Assembly (NCBI GenBank): GCA_903853805.1
Contig: CAINUN010000100.1
Coordinates: 18,650-82,649 of the forward strand
Length of the DNA stretch: 64,000 bases
From: an uncultured Bacteroidota bacterium
Lineage (GTDB): Bacteria > Bacteroidota > Bacteroidia > Chitinophagales > Chitinophagaceae
Reading direction: 5' to 3'
In this document: in pieces, positions 34,675-43,447 of the stretch
How the letters are laid out: every line of letters starts with the position of its first letter
Numbering within the stretch: position 1 is the stretch's first letter
Made by a program: the position numbers and the translations under genes
The notes under the pieces: model-generated
The model's input: only the letters and a program-made list of their open reading frames with translations
Told to the model about the DNA's origin: nothing
The model's database searches: none

Positions 34675-35940
34675 CTATGTCTTTCTTGGTTTTTTCTTGG
34701 CGGCAGGAAAGAGCACATTGTTCAATATCAACCGAAAACCTGGAGAAGTGGGATGCAAACTTAAATCGGTGGGCGGGTCGCCAATTTGGTGCTGATAATC
34801 TTCGGGGTCATGACCGCCATAATAACTCCAAGTGCCTTTGCCATATTCGCCATGAATGTAGCGGGCTTCGTTGGCTGGTTTATAATCGCCCATGACGAGG
34901 ACATTGGTTTTTAAAACTTCTTTGCGAAATGAGGTAGTTTGCCCCATAAAACCTTTGATGGTGGTGGTGTGATTTTGGCAAAGCATGGACGGCACTGGGT
35001 CGAATTTTGCAGAGAAGGTGAAGAGTGTGAAATAGTCTACATCCATCATCACATGGCGGAAGTTGGTGTTGTCGATGTTGGAATATTCATACTCGTATGG
35101 GTTGGTAGAAATTTTAAAATCCTTGAAAGCAAGCCCTTGTGTAAAGTCTAATTTGTCTTGTGCTTTAGGGTCCATAGCATCGCCGTCGAAAGGCACATCG
35201 CAAATGTCGGTATTGAGGGCATCGAGGGTAATATCGTAGCTATCGGTGGCACTGCACATGGCAAAGAGAAAGCCCCCACCCGATACAAATTCGCGGATTT
35301 TTTGAACCACTGCCAATTTAAGTTGTGATACTTTTTTAAAACCATGTTTGGCAGCCATGGCTTCATTGAGTTTTTGGTCGTTTTGGTACCATTCTGTGTT
35401 GCGATATCCTGCCCAAAACTTGCCATATTGCCCGGTGAAATCTTCGTGGTGAAGGTGTAGCCAATCATATTCTAACAGCTTTCCGTCGAGGACTTCATTG
35501 TCGTACACTTTTTCAAAAGGAATTTCGGCATATGTTAATACTAAGGTTACGGCATCATCCCAAGGCTGTTTGCCATCGGGGGTATAAACGGCAATCTTAG
35601 GCGGTTTTTCCAGTTTCACTACATCGCCATTAAAGTCGGGGTTCATCACTTCTTGAACAATGCCAAGGTATTGTGCATCGGAGATGACTTCATAGTTAAC
35701 ACCGCGAATCTTGCACATGCGTTCAATAGCATCTGTTTGGTCGATAGCAAAGCTGCCACCTTTATAATTGAGCAACCAATCGGCTTCGATGCCTAGCTTT
35801 AAGGCTGCATAGGTGATGCCATAGGCTTTGAGGTGATTGGTTTGGGTTTCGGCATCCATAGGAATAAATATCTTGGCTGCCTTTGCCTGAATGGAAAGGA
35901 AAACGATGAGGGTTAGTAGGGAAAAAATTCTTGTTTTCAT
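34675..35940 (-). CDS. Secreted GATase-like protein (annotated as asparagine synthetase B in relatives)
   Basis: A 421-residue exported protein (signal peptide to about IQAKA). It starts AAKIFIPMDAETQTNHLKAYGITY and contains a class I glutamine-amidotransferase-like region (GGGFLFAMCSATDSYDI, about 222). I recall similar Bacteroidota proteins carrying the automatic name asparagine synthetase B, but neither an N-terminal Ntn glutaminase Cys nor an ATP-pyrophosphatase domain is visible, so that name is doubtful. The C-terminus (YGKGTWSYYGGHDPEDYQH) is well structured, with a basic tail. True function unknown. Confidence 0.75.
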   Translation of the reverse strand: MKTRIFSLLTLIVFLSIQAKAAKIFIPMDAETQTNHLKAYGITYAALKLGIEADWLLNYKGGSFAIDQTDAIERMCKIRGVNYEVISDAQYLGIVQEVMNPDFNGDVVKLEKPPKIAVYTPDGKQPWDDAVTLVLTYAEIPFEKVYDNEVLDGKLLEYDWLHLHHEDFTGQYGKFWAGYRNTEWYQNDQKLNEAMAAKHGFKKVSQLKLAVVQKIREFVSGGGFLFAMCSATDSYDITLDALNTDICDVPFDGDAMDPKAQDKLDFTQGLAFKDFKISTNPYEYEYSNIDNTNFRHVMMDVDYFTLFTFSAKFDPVPSMLCQNHTTTIKGFMGQTTSFRKEVLKTNVLVMGDYKPANEARYIHGEYGKGTWSYYGGHDPEDYQHQIGDPPTDLSLHPTSPGFRLILNNVLFPAAKKKPRKT

Positions 35941-35956
35941 TCTTGCTCAAAGTAAA

Positions 35957-36015
35957 AGAATTAAAAGGCAGAAAATGAGTTCGTTTATTATTTTAACGAA
36001 AACAATTTCTGCCTT
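35957..36015 (-). terminator. Terminator of the T9SS protein gene at 36041
   Basis: An interrupted hairpin: outer arms aaggcagaaa / tttctgcctt (35965-35974 and 36006-36015) and inner arms ttcgtt / aacgaa. On the minus strand it is followed by TTAATTCTTTT. Confidence 0.7.
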
Positions 36016-36040
36016 AAACTATTTTAAAAAAAAAGAGATA

Positions 36041-37105
36041 TTATCTTTCAATAACTGCCAATCCCATTTGACTACCACTAATTACACGAACAAAATAAGT
36101 TCCTTTGGCAAAAGCAGTTACATCTAAGTGATTAGTGTTTAGTTGTAGTTGCAACATTTTTCCAGCGACATCATAAATGGAAACCACAAATTGGCTCCAA
36201 TTTTCAGGTATTTCTATTGTAGCTCTTCCATTGTCAGTTGGATTTGGGTAAACATTGAGCTTAGTGATATTTCCATGAACATTGGCAATGCCTGTTAATT
36301 GACGATATTGATCTTTGTAACGAATAGAAGAAACAACTTCATTTCCCAATAATGAATTTGCTGTAACAAATAATGCAGGGTAGTGATTTCCAGTAGTCAA
36401 CCACTTATATTCAACTGTAGTTCTTGGAATTCCGAAAGCTGTACCGTTGTACGTAATTGAGTCTATTTCATCTATTACACTTCTTAATCGAATACAGTTT
36501 ACAGGCGTAGTAAAGTAAGGTGTAATAATTGTACCCCATCCATCCACATCTGTAATTCTTGTACCAGTAATTTTAATATCAGCTAAGTTAGGAATAGATT
36601 GAGCAAGTGCAAAAGAGGAACTATCATGATGAGAATAAGCAAGTGGCAAGTAATACATTTCATCCTCATCAGAATAAGCAAGTGGCAAAGTAGTCCCACT
36701 TAAAGTAGCGCCATAACCTCTGCCAACATAACGTCCTGGTGAAGTTCTTTTTTGGTAAAAGAAATAAATATCTGTAACAGGAATTGGCAAACTAATGCCG
36801 CCTGTCAAACCACTAATGTCTGTTCTGATTCCATAGGCAGAAGCATAAGAAAATGCAAGTAAAGGGCTAACAGATAGTGCTGATTTATAAGAGTCAATAG
36901 TTTGACTAATAGGTGCTAATGAGGAAAAGTCCCAATTGACATTTACACCAGTAGTGTTCAAGTCAACTGCAGATGTAGGGTCAGCATCGCTAAAACGTAA
37001 GGTGTCACCAGAAACAGGGACGTCACTTGCCGTGATAGAAATTTGTGCTTGTGAAGTGGTTATACTTACAAAGAAAATTAACAGTAAAAGTGCACTTTTT
37101 TTCAT
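36041..37105 (-). CDS. Secreted T9SS sorting-domain protein of unknown function
   Basis: About 354 residues from the internal ATG at 37105, where the signal peptide begins (MKKSALLLLIFFVSITTSQAQ); the 22 codons before it are hydrophilic and not a signal. The mature region is beta-rich, with a duplicated LPLAYS segment near 150-170, and ends in a type A Por sorting domain (VYPNPTDNGRATIEIP, KGTYFVRVISG). It is probably exported by the type IX system to the cell surface. No catalytic motif is visible. Confidence 0.8.
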   Translation of the reverse strand: MKKSALLLLIFFVSITTSQAQISITASDVPVSGDTLRFSDADPTSAVDLNTTGVNVNWDFSSLAPISQTIDSYKSALSVSPLLAFSYASAYGIRTDISGLTGGISLPIPVTDIYFFYQKRTSPGRYVGRGYGATLSGTTLPLAYSDEDEMYYLPLAYSHHDSSSFALAQSIPNLADIKITGTRITDVDGWGTIITPYFTTPVNCIRLRSVIDEIDSITYNGTAFGIPRTTVEYKWLTTGNHYPALFVTANSLLGNEVVSSIRYKDQYRQLTGIANVHGNITKLNVYPNPTDNGRATIEIPENWSQFVVSIYDVAGKMLQLQLNTNHLDVTAFAKGTYFVRVISGSQMGLAVIER

Positions 37106-37193
37106 TTTTTTGGATGTTTTTAGAGTTGTAAAAATACAGATGCAATCTACATTAAACTGCAATGAAATCATAAAAGTCTGAATAGCTAATTAT

Positions 37194-37448
37194 ATGGAAC
37201 GAAAAATAAGCACTACGGTCAAAAAATTTTCCATCATTTTACTTTCCATCATTACACTTCTATTAATGTGGGTATTTGAAGACATGACCGACTATAGCTA
37301 TGGTGGACATTTGATGTTATTGCTTACAGGAATTGGTTGGTACTATACGATGAGATTTATCTGGCAATATGGAAGCCGCCACAAAAAGAAAAAACACCCG
37401 TTCATTCAGGCTTTGAAAATTGTCAATAAAATGAATAAGAATCATTAA
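37194..37448 (+). CDS. Small membrane protein of unknown function
   Basis: An 84-residue protein with two hydrophobic segments (FSIILLSIITLLLMWVF and GGHLMLLLTGIGWYYTMRFIW) and a basic C-terminus (GSRHKKKKHP). It lies between the divergent T9SS gene and the convergent Rieske gene. No family is recognised; coding character is suggested by an even two-helix hairpin with positive-inside charge. Confidence 0.55.
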   Translation: MERKISTTVKKFSIILLSIITLLLMWVFEDMTDYSYGGHLMLLLTGIGWYYTMRFIWQYGSRHKKKKHPFIQALKIVNKMNKNH

Positions 37449-37453
37449 TTGTC

Positions 37454-37879
37454 TCACAAAACAATTTCTACATAACCTTCTTTCAGAACTACATCAAAAT
37501 GCTGCAAATCTTTTTCAGCAGGACCTTTCTTCACTTTTCCTTCCTTGTTAAATTCACTGCCATGCATGTTGCATCTAAAACCTTCAAATGATGGATGTAG
37601 TTGATTGTCCATGTGGGTGCATTTCATCAACACAGCATCAAAGCCTTTTATTGTTTTTAAAACAGCAATATTATACATCCAACCTTTAGGACGAATAAGT
37701 TGAATCGTTTCTTTTTCAAACAAAGAAATGGATACGGAAATTTTTCCTTTCTCAATAGGAAGAGTAATAGAAAGAGATTGCAAATTGCCACAAGACGTAA
37801 TGACTTGTGGCAATGCGATTCCTGCAGCGCCTAGTGCACAAAGTTTGCAAGTGGTTTTTAGGAAAGCTCTACGCTCCAT
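37454..37879 (-). CDS. Rieske [2Fe-2S] domain lipoprotein with Tat-like signal
   Basis: A 141-residue protein starting with a twin-arginine-type signal (MERRAFLKTT) and a lipobox (VITSCGN, Cys30). The Rieske centre has both motifs, KCTHMDNQL (about 96) and FRCNMHGSEF (about 114), though the classical CTHLGC is reduced to CTHM, so it is of the ferredoxin-like rather than the disulfide-linked cytochrome bc1 type. It carries electrons at the periplasmic or outer membrane face. It begins 5 bp after the porin gene and must be co-transcribed with it. Confidence 0.87.
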   Translation of the reverse strand: MERRAFLKTTCKLCALGAAGIALPQVITSCGNLQSLSITLPIEKGKISVSISLFEKETIQLIRPKGWMYNIAVLKTIKGFDAVLMKCTHMDNQLHPSFEGFRCNMHGSEFNKEGKVKKGPAEKDLQHFDVVLKEGYVEIVL

Positions 37880-37884
37880 GTTTT

Positions 37885-39114
37885 TTAAAAAGAATAGCCT
37901 ATGCCAATATTAATAAATGAATTATTGGGTTTGTAAGACAATCCGTTCGGGAGTGGGTTTTGAACAAGTAGTGGGTTTTCTTCACCTGTTTGCATCAACC
38001 GAACATCAGCCTTTATCACCACATTTGGGATGGGAAGATAGGTAAAGCCGGCAATTAAATGTGATTGTTTTAGTGTGCCATCATAATTTGGATCTTCATC
38101 CTCAGTACCTGCATTCAGGTCAAGCATTTCATAACGAGCAAAGGCAATGAGTTGTGCTTGTTTTTGTTTTTTGTGAAATAAATCATAGCCCACTTCTCCA
38201 TAAGTGCCATACATGCTTTTTGATACATTAGTGCCATAAACTGCATTGATTTTATTGGCGTCAGTTAATGAAATAAAAGTGGCTAAAGCTTTTGCAGCGA
38301 AACCATTATTATTATTAAATTGGACATTGGCTTCTCCTAAGAAAACAGGCATTGCAAATGCACCGCTTTTTAAGTTTAAACTATCGGCTACATTCTTGGC
38401 TAAACCATTGGTTCCACCCATGTATCCTGAAATTTGATACTTAAAGTTTCCCGAAAAATATTGCAATGAACCCAAAATAGCAAGATTATTTGCAGTAGCC
38501 ATACTGCCTTCTGCTCTTCCTTCACGAATGCCATTTTCATGAGCAAATTTTGCTTGATTGAGTCCATTTACTAAGCCAAGAGAATAATTTATAGGGAAAC
38601 GATTGCTGTTGCCATAAAGACAAACACCTAACTCTCGCCAAGTGGCAGGAATAACTAGCGACTCTACCAAAGGTCTTTCCACACCATTGAAATTTACTGG
38701 CAAATGATTTTCGTTTAAGAGTCCAATGCGGGGCACAAACAAACCAGCAACTATATATTTATTAGGGGAAATATTGAATTTCAAGAAAGCTTGTTCCATG
38801 GCAACCTCGCCTTCGCCTTCTCCACCTTCTACTTTGGCATTTTCAATTTCTAATTCAGAAAAGAAACTAATGCGGTCGTTGAATTGATGACCTACAAAAA
38901 GAACGGCACGTTCTAAAGTGGTGGTTGCTTGTTGTGCATTATTGTCGCGTTGATAAAAAGCACTTCCATATCCTGAAATGACAGTTTGTTGCTGGGTCAA
39001 ACCTTGATGAAGCGAATCTTCTTTTGTTATTAATTTTTGTGCTGGGGTTTTGTATTGAGCTTGCAGTGTGCTCATTGAAATTGTTGCTAATAGCGTTAGT
39101 GTAAGTTGTTTCAT
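37885..39114 (-). CDS. Outer-membrane porin-like beta-barrel protein
   Basis: About 409 residues from the ATG at 39114, which opens a signal peptide (MKQLTLTLLATISMSTLQAQ); the 30 codons before it in the track are F-rich non-coding sequence. The mature protein is built of alternating amphipathic strands and ends in an aromatic residue (INIGIGYSF), as barrel proteins do. ERAVLFVGHQFNDRISFFSELEIENAKV and MEQAFLKFNISPNKYIVAGLFVPRIG resemble phosphate-selective porin-like proteins. It is paired with a Rieske lipoprotein. The transported compound is unknown. Confidence 0.82.
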   Translation of the reverse strand: MKQLTLTLLATISMSTLQAQYKTPAQKLITKEDSLHQGLTQQQTVISGYGSAFYQRDNNAQQATTTLERAVLFVGHQFNDRISFFSELEIENAKVEGGEGEGEVAMEQAFLKFNISPNKYIVAGLFVPRIGLLNENHLPVNFNGVERPLVESLVIPATWRELGVCLYGNSNRFPINYSLGLVNGLNQAKFAHENGIREGRAEGSMATANNLAILGSLQYFSGNFKYQISGYMGGTNGLAKNVADSLNLKSGAFAMPVFLGEANVQFNNNNGFAAKALATFISLTDANKINAVYGTNVSKSMYGTYGEVGYDLFHKKQKQAQLIAFARYEMLDLNAGTEDEDPNYDGTLKQSHLIAGFTYLPIPNVVIKADVRLMQTGEENPLLVQNPLPNGLSYKPNNSFINIGIGYSF

Positions 39115-39317
39115 GAAATTTAATTTGATGCAGCAAAGATGAAATGAACCAACAAAAATGATTTTAAAGAAAAGGAAAAAGAAAAATTCCCAAAAATAAA
39201 ACACTGATGAGCAAGGTCATTGTTTCTTAAAAACGATTGAATAACCTTTGCTGTATCTAAACTTTATTGACAAGCAATCCTATCATTTAAGTGTCATAGA
39301 ATATTTGTTTTATTGGT

Positions 39318-39345
39318 AAAACCGGCTGTTTCTTCAGCTGGTTTT
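39318..39345 (-). terminator. Terminator of metG
   Basis: An 11-bp stem (aaaaccggctg / cagctggtttt, one wobble pair) with a 6-nt loop, 12 bp after the metG stop. T tracts occur on both sides. Confidence 0.75.
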
Positions 39346-39356
39346 TTCTTTATATC

Positions 39357-41444
39357 CTACTTTACTTCAGCACCTTCATCAGCCTTTTCAATCGGCGAAG
39401 CAAAAATCAACTTGCCATCTTTGTTTTCAGCCATAAGAATCATGCCATTGCTTTCGATGCCACGCATTTTTCTCGGGGCAAGATTGGCTACTACCGTTAC
39501 TTGTTTGCCAATAATATCTTCTGGATTGAAATGAAGTGCAATACCTGATACAATCGTGCGTTTTTCGTAGCCTAAATCAATTTCCAACTTTAGCAATTTA
39601 TCTGCTTTCTGCACTTTCTCTGCATGAAGAATTGTGCCTACACGCAACTCTATTTTCGCGAAGTCATCATATTGAATCTCCGCTTTCTTTTCTACTGCTT
39701 TAGGGGCTTCTTCTTGTTTAGCCGGTGTTGTTTCCACTTTTGATTTAACCAAATTGGCATTGAGTTTTTCCACTTGTGCTGCCACTTGTGTGTCTTCAAT
39801 TTTAGGGAATAAAATCTCAGGAGTTCTTAGTGGGTAATTGACTTTAAGTAAATCCACTCTTCCTGCATTTTCCCAATCCAGCATTCTTTCTACGACCTTC
39901 ATCATGCTACACATTTTCTTAGCTGTGAATGGTAAAATAGGATTGATGAGAATGGCAAGATTGGCACACAATTGCAAGGAGAGATGAATGCTGTTGTCAA
40001 TGCGTTTTTGATTGTCGGGAGTATCGGCAAGTGTCTTCACCAAATTCCAAGGTTCGTTCACTTGCAAGTATTTATTTCCCTTTGCCGAAAGTGCCATGAT
40101 TTCACTCAAAGCATCACGGAACTTATAGTTTTCAATTGCTGATTCTACTAAGGTTTTGGCATTAGCAATGTCAGTAATCAAAGCCTTGTCGATGTCGTTG
40201 ATGATGTCATTGTGAAATACAGGAACTCTGCCATTGCATAATTTGTGCATCATCACAAACGCACGATTCACGAAGTTGCCAAAGTTGCCAGAAAGCTCGC
40301 TATTCACTCTTGTTTGAAAGTCTTTCCAAGTGAAATCGTTGTCTTTGGTTTCGGGTGCATTGGCACACAAAACATAACGCAACAAATCTTGCTGCTCCGG
40401 AAAATCTTTGATGTATTCATGCACCCACACTGCCCAATTGCGCGAGGTACTTACCTTATCCCCTTCGATATTTAAAAACTCGTTGGCAGGCACATTTTCA
40501 GGCAATACATAACTGCCATGTGCTTTGAGCATTGCAGGGAAGATGATGCAGTGAAAAACAATATTGTCTTTGCCAATGAAGTGCACCAACTTGGTATCTT
40601 CTTTTTGCCAGTAATCGCTCCACATAGGCGTCAATTCCTTGGTGGCAGAAATGTAGCCAATCGGCGCATCAAACCAAACGTACAATACTTTTCCTTCGGC
40701 ATTGGGCAACGGAACAGGAACGCCCCAATTGCTATCACGGGTCATGGCGCGGGGTTGCAAACCGCTATCTAGCCAGCTTTTACACTGACCATACACATTG
40801 CTTTTCCATTCGTTTTTCTTGCCTTCTACAATCCATTCTTTCAAAAAGTCTTCGTACTTGTTTAACGGGAAATACCAATGCTGTGTTTTCTTTTTTACCG
40901 GAATCGCATTGCTCAACGCACTATGCGGATTAATCAATTGTTCGGGAGAAAGCGTAGAGCCACATTTTTCGCATTGATCGCCATATGCATTGTCGTTACT
41001 ACAAACCGGACAAGTACCTACAATGTATCTATCGGCAAGAAACATTTGTTTTTCCTCATCAAAATATTGCTCCGATTCGTGTACTTCAAAGGCGCCATCA
41101 TTAAACAATTTTGTAAAAAAAGCCTGCGAAGTTTCGTGGTGAATTTTATTGGAAGTGCGCGAATAAATGTCGAAGGAAATACCCATTTGCTCAAAGCTTT
41201 CTTTGATGATGGCATGGTATTTATCCACCACTTGCTGTGGCGTAATGCCTTCCTTCATCGCGCGAATAGTGATAGGCACACCATGTTCATCGCTGCCGCA
41301 CACAAACTTTACATCCCGTTTTTGCGCACGCTGATAACGCACATAAATATCGGCAGGCAAATAGCAACCGGCAAGATGTCCGATATGAACAGGACCATTG
41401 GCATAGGGTAGGGCGGCAGTAATGAGGTAGCGATTGAAAGACAT
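39357..41444 (-). CDS. metG: Methionyl-tRNA synthetase
   Basis: A 695-residue class I synthetase. The HIGH motif appears as [11 protein letters not shown] (about 15-25), the zinc knuckle as [17 protein letters not shown] (about 145-161) and the KMSKS loop as [12 protein letters not shown] (about 329). The anticodon-binding helical domain follows, then after an A/E/P-rich linker a C-terminal tRNA-binding OB fold ([31 protein letters not shown], about 590), typical of dimeric MetRS. It has its own promoter and terminator. Confidence 0.96.
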   Translation of the reverse strand: MSFNRYLITAALPYANGPVHIGHLAGCYLPADIYVRYQRAQKRDVKFVCGSDEHGVPITIRAMKEGITPQQVVDKYHAIIKESFEQMGISFDIYSRTSNKIHHETSQAFFTKLFNDGAFEVHESEQYFDEEKQMFLADRYIVGTCPVCSNDNAYGDQCEKCGSTLSPEQLINPHSALSNAIPVKKKTQHWYFPLNKYEDFLKEWIVEGKKNEWKSNVYGQCKSWLDSGLQPRAMTRDSNWGVPVPLPNAEGKVLYVWFDAPIGYISATKELTPMWSDYWQKEDTKLVHFIGKDNIVFHCIIFPAMLKAHGSYVLPENVPANEFLNIEGDKVSTSRNWAVWVHEYIKDFPEQQDLLRYVLCANAPETKDNDFTWKDFQTRVNSELSGNFGNFVNRAFVMMHKLCNGRVPVFHNDIINDIDKALITDIANAKTLVESAIENYKFRDALSEIMALSAKGNKYLQVNEPWNLVKTLADTPDNQKRIDNSIHLSLQLCANLAILINPILPFTAKKMCSMMKVVERMLDWENAGRVDLLKVNYPLRTPEILFPKIEDTQVAAQVEKLNANLVKSKVETTPAKQEEAPKAVEKKAEIQYDDFAKIELRVGTILHAEKVQKADKLLKLEIDLGYEKRTIVSGIALHFNPEDIIGKQVTVVANLAPRKMRGIESNGMILMAENKDGKLIFASPIEKADEGAEVK

Positions 41445-41467
41445 ATTGGAGCGACAGTATTAGCCGA

Positions 41468-41498
41468 CGAAGATAAACTCAATTAATCAATGGCACAA
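41468..41498 (-). promoter_or_regulatory. Probable promoter of metG
   Basis: On the minus strand TTG (41498-41496), a 20-bp spacer and TATCTTCG (41475-41468), one base off the -7 consensus. It is 23 bp upstream of the start codon. Confidence 0.5.
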
Positions 41499-41543
41499 TT
41501 CACAGCATTAATAATGAAGAGTATTTCAATTACTTTATAAAAT

Positions 41544-41576
41544 CAAAAAAGCCCGCATCACTTGCAGGCTTTTTGT
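41544..41576 (-). terminator. Terminator of the small protein gene at 41601
   Basis: An 8-bp outer stem (aaaaagcc / ggcttttt) extended by gca / tgc past one mismatch. T tracts on both sides; the gene ending next to it is on the minus strand. Confidence 0.85.
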
Positions 41577-41600
41577 TTGAAAACTTCTTGAAAGAAACAA

Positions 41601-41975
41601 TTACGGTTTTTTCTTTGCTGCTTTTTTCACCACATCATTCACCACAAAACCCCATGCGCCCATTTGCTTAGGATTTTTTGAGAATGCACCCAATAAAATA
41701 TCTCTGCTTGCGCGAATTGCTTTTTCTACGTCAACCATTTCTAAATCTCTTTTTTTGTAAAATTCTTCTGCTTTTTTAATGTACTCTTCTGCTGTGTTAT
41801 GATAGCCCTGTGCTACCGAAATTTGCGGACCAGCAGATTCCCATTTCACATCTTGCATTGCATTCAACGGGCTTTTGACAGCATCCGTTTTGTGTTTCTC
41901 ATAAATTTTGTTTGCTAAGCTTAGCTTATCTTCTTTGTTTGTTGGAATGACAACTTTTACTGAACTGTTTGCCAT
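41601..41975 (-). CDS. Conserved small cytoplasmic protein of unknown function
   Basis: About 124 residues from the ATG at 41975 (MANSSVKVVIPTNKEDKLSLANKIY), preferred because a TAAATTTG -7 box lies just upstream, within the longer track ORF. It is helical and lysine-rich, with EEYIKKAEEFYKKRDLEMVDVEKAIRASRDILLG and the C-terminal NPKQMGAWGFVVNDVVKKAAKKKP. No domain is recognised. It is monocistronic with a strong terminator. Confidence 0.7.
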   Translation of the reverse strand: MANSSVKVVIPTNKEDKLSLANKIYEKHKTDAVKSPLNAMQDVKWESAGPQISVAQGYHNTAEEYIKKAEEFYKKRDLEMVDVEKAIRASRDILLGAFSKNPKQMGAWGFVVNDVVKKAAKKKP

Positions 41976-42145
41976 AATTTTAATTTTAAAAGGTTTAACA
42001 ATACCCAAATTTATACATCTATTTTTTGAAAAAAAAGCATTTGCCTTCAAAAAAGTCTAAAATTCATTTTTAGAAAGATAATTTTTTGGTTCAGTAGCTA
42101 CAAGTTTAAACTGAAACCTCAGGCGTGTAGGCATAAAAACATAAT

Positions 42146-42250
42146 ATTTCAGTTTCATACAGCCTTATTCAAACTGAAATTTCATAAATTTCAGTTCGAA
42201 AACACAAAATTTCAGTTCAGAAATACAAAATTTCAGTTCAAAAACACTGA
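42146..42250. repeat. 21-bp tandem repeat array (ATTTCAGTT units)
   Basis: ATTTCAGTT occurs at 42146, 42188, 42209 and 42230, with a degenerate copy at 42167, so all five sites lie on a 21-bp grid. The last three units are nearly identical (atttcagttcgaaaacacaaa type). The array also contains a perfect hairpin AACTGAAATTT/AAATTTCAGTT (42172-42196) formed by one inverted copy. In one frame it reads FQFENTK FQFRNTK FQFKNTE. It lies between two minus-strand genes. Confidence 0.85.
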
Positions 42251-42314
42251 ATTAGAAATTAGGAATTAGGATTTCATGCTTAGAAATTAGGATTTTGTTC
42301 TTCTATTTCCTCTT

Positions 42315-43295
42315 TTATTCATAAACCAAGGTGCCACTAAACTGCTGTGCGGTGGTTTGGAAGAAAATGGTGTAATGATAAATGCCCCGTGGAATGTCTT
42401 GTAGATTGATGCTTGGACTAAGCGGCAGTGTTTTTATCCTTTGCCCAAAGACATTGAAAATCTCCACCGTGCCTTTTACATAATGCTGCGGATAATCGAT
42501 ATTAAAAATGCCATTGCTGCTTGGGTTGGGGTAGATGTTGGCCGATTGGAATAGGTGGTCGTTAACAATGCCGCCGAAAAATTCAGGAGTTTTCAACGTT
42601 ATGTCGTCAATCATCCAACCAGGTTTGTTAGTTTGAATAGAATCTGAATGAAATAGGAAACGAAATCCAAAAGGTCTTGAAATAGGTTGTCCTTTTACGC
42701 CAGGAATTGCTTCACAAATACATTCTTTTACCCAGCCATTACTTTTCCCGCTCCAATAGAGAACAGGAAAATAAATCGGTATTGAATCATAATGATTTAA
42801 GGAACCATAGTAAAGTCCGTATGTATTACTACCCCAGTTATCCATAATATCATTCTTCCAAGTTTTTCCACTATCTGTGGTCATTTGCAAAATACAGGAA
42901 TCAGAAAGCGTATCGGTATCATAATAATGCCAAAAGCAGAGTGAGAAATTATTTCCACTACCAACCCAGCTATTCATTGTGTTTGTATCGGCATACACAA
43001 TTGCTGCTGATTCATTGTTAACAGGATAATTATTTAGGGTGTCAGTTTGTAATGCAGTAATGCCTGAATATGCATTATTGAAACCAGGTTTTTGAACTGC
43101 GCCAATTTGCCAAATATTGTTAGTATAGGTTGTGTCAATTACAATTTTGCCCAAATTATTCATGTTGTTCTCAAAAGAGAATGAATCAATTGAAATAACA
43201 GGGTAAATACCGCCCCAACAAAAATTATAATTGAACTGTGCCTCCGCACTACCAAAGCAAAAGAACAAAGAGAGTAATAACAATAGCTTTTTCAT
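42315..43295 (-). CDS. Secreted T9SS sorting-domain protein of unknown function
   Basis: About 326 residues from the ATG at 43295, where the signal peptide starts (MKKLLLLLSLFFCFGSAEAQ). The mature part resembles a jelly-roll or MAM-like module: FNNAYSGITALQTDTLNNYP, SLCFWHYYDTDTLSDSCIL, SDSGKTW-like TDSGKTWKN, GFRFLFHSDS and PGWMIDDITLK. It ends in a type A Por sorting domain (IYPNPSSNGIFNIDYP, RGIYHYTIFF). A surface glycan- or protein-binding role is possible. Confidence 0.8.
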   Translation of the reverse strand: MKKLLLLLSLFFCFGSAEAQFNYNFCWGGIYPVISIDSFSFENNMNNLGKIVIDTTYTNNIWQIGAVQKPGFNNAYSGITALQTDTLNNYPVNNESAAIVYADTNTMNSWVGSGNNFSLCFWHYYDTDTLSDSCILQMTTDSGKTWKNDIMDNWGSNTYGLYYGSLNHYDSIPIYFPVLYWSGKSNGWVKECICEAIPGVKGQPISRPFGFRFLFHSDSIQTNKPGWMIDDITLKTPEFFGGIVNDHLFQSANIYPNPSSNGIFNIDYPQHYVKGTVEIFNVFGQRIKTLPLSPSINLQDIPRGIYHYTIFFQTTAQQFSGTLVYE

Positions 43296-43447
43296 ACTAC
43301 CCGAATTTTTATAAAGATAAAGAAATAATGAGCTCATTCATAAGCATAGCATTGTCTGCTTCTTGTTTAGATGTTTAAAAAAAACGGTTTTCCTTGTTTT
43401 TTTGCAAAGAGGTTTGCGTCAGAAAATAATAAGCTTAAATTTAGGGT

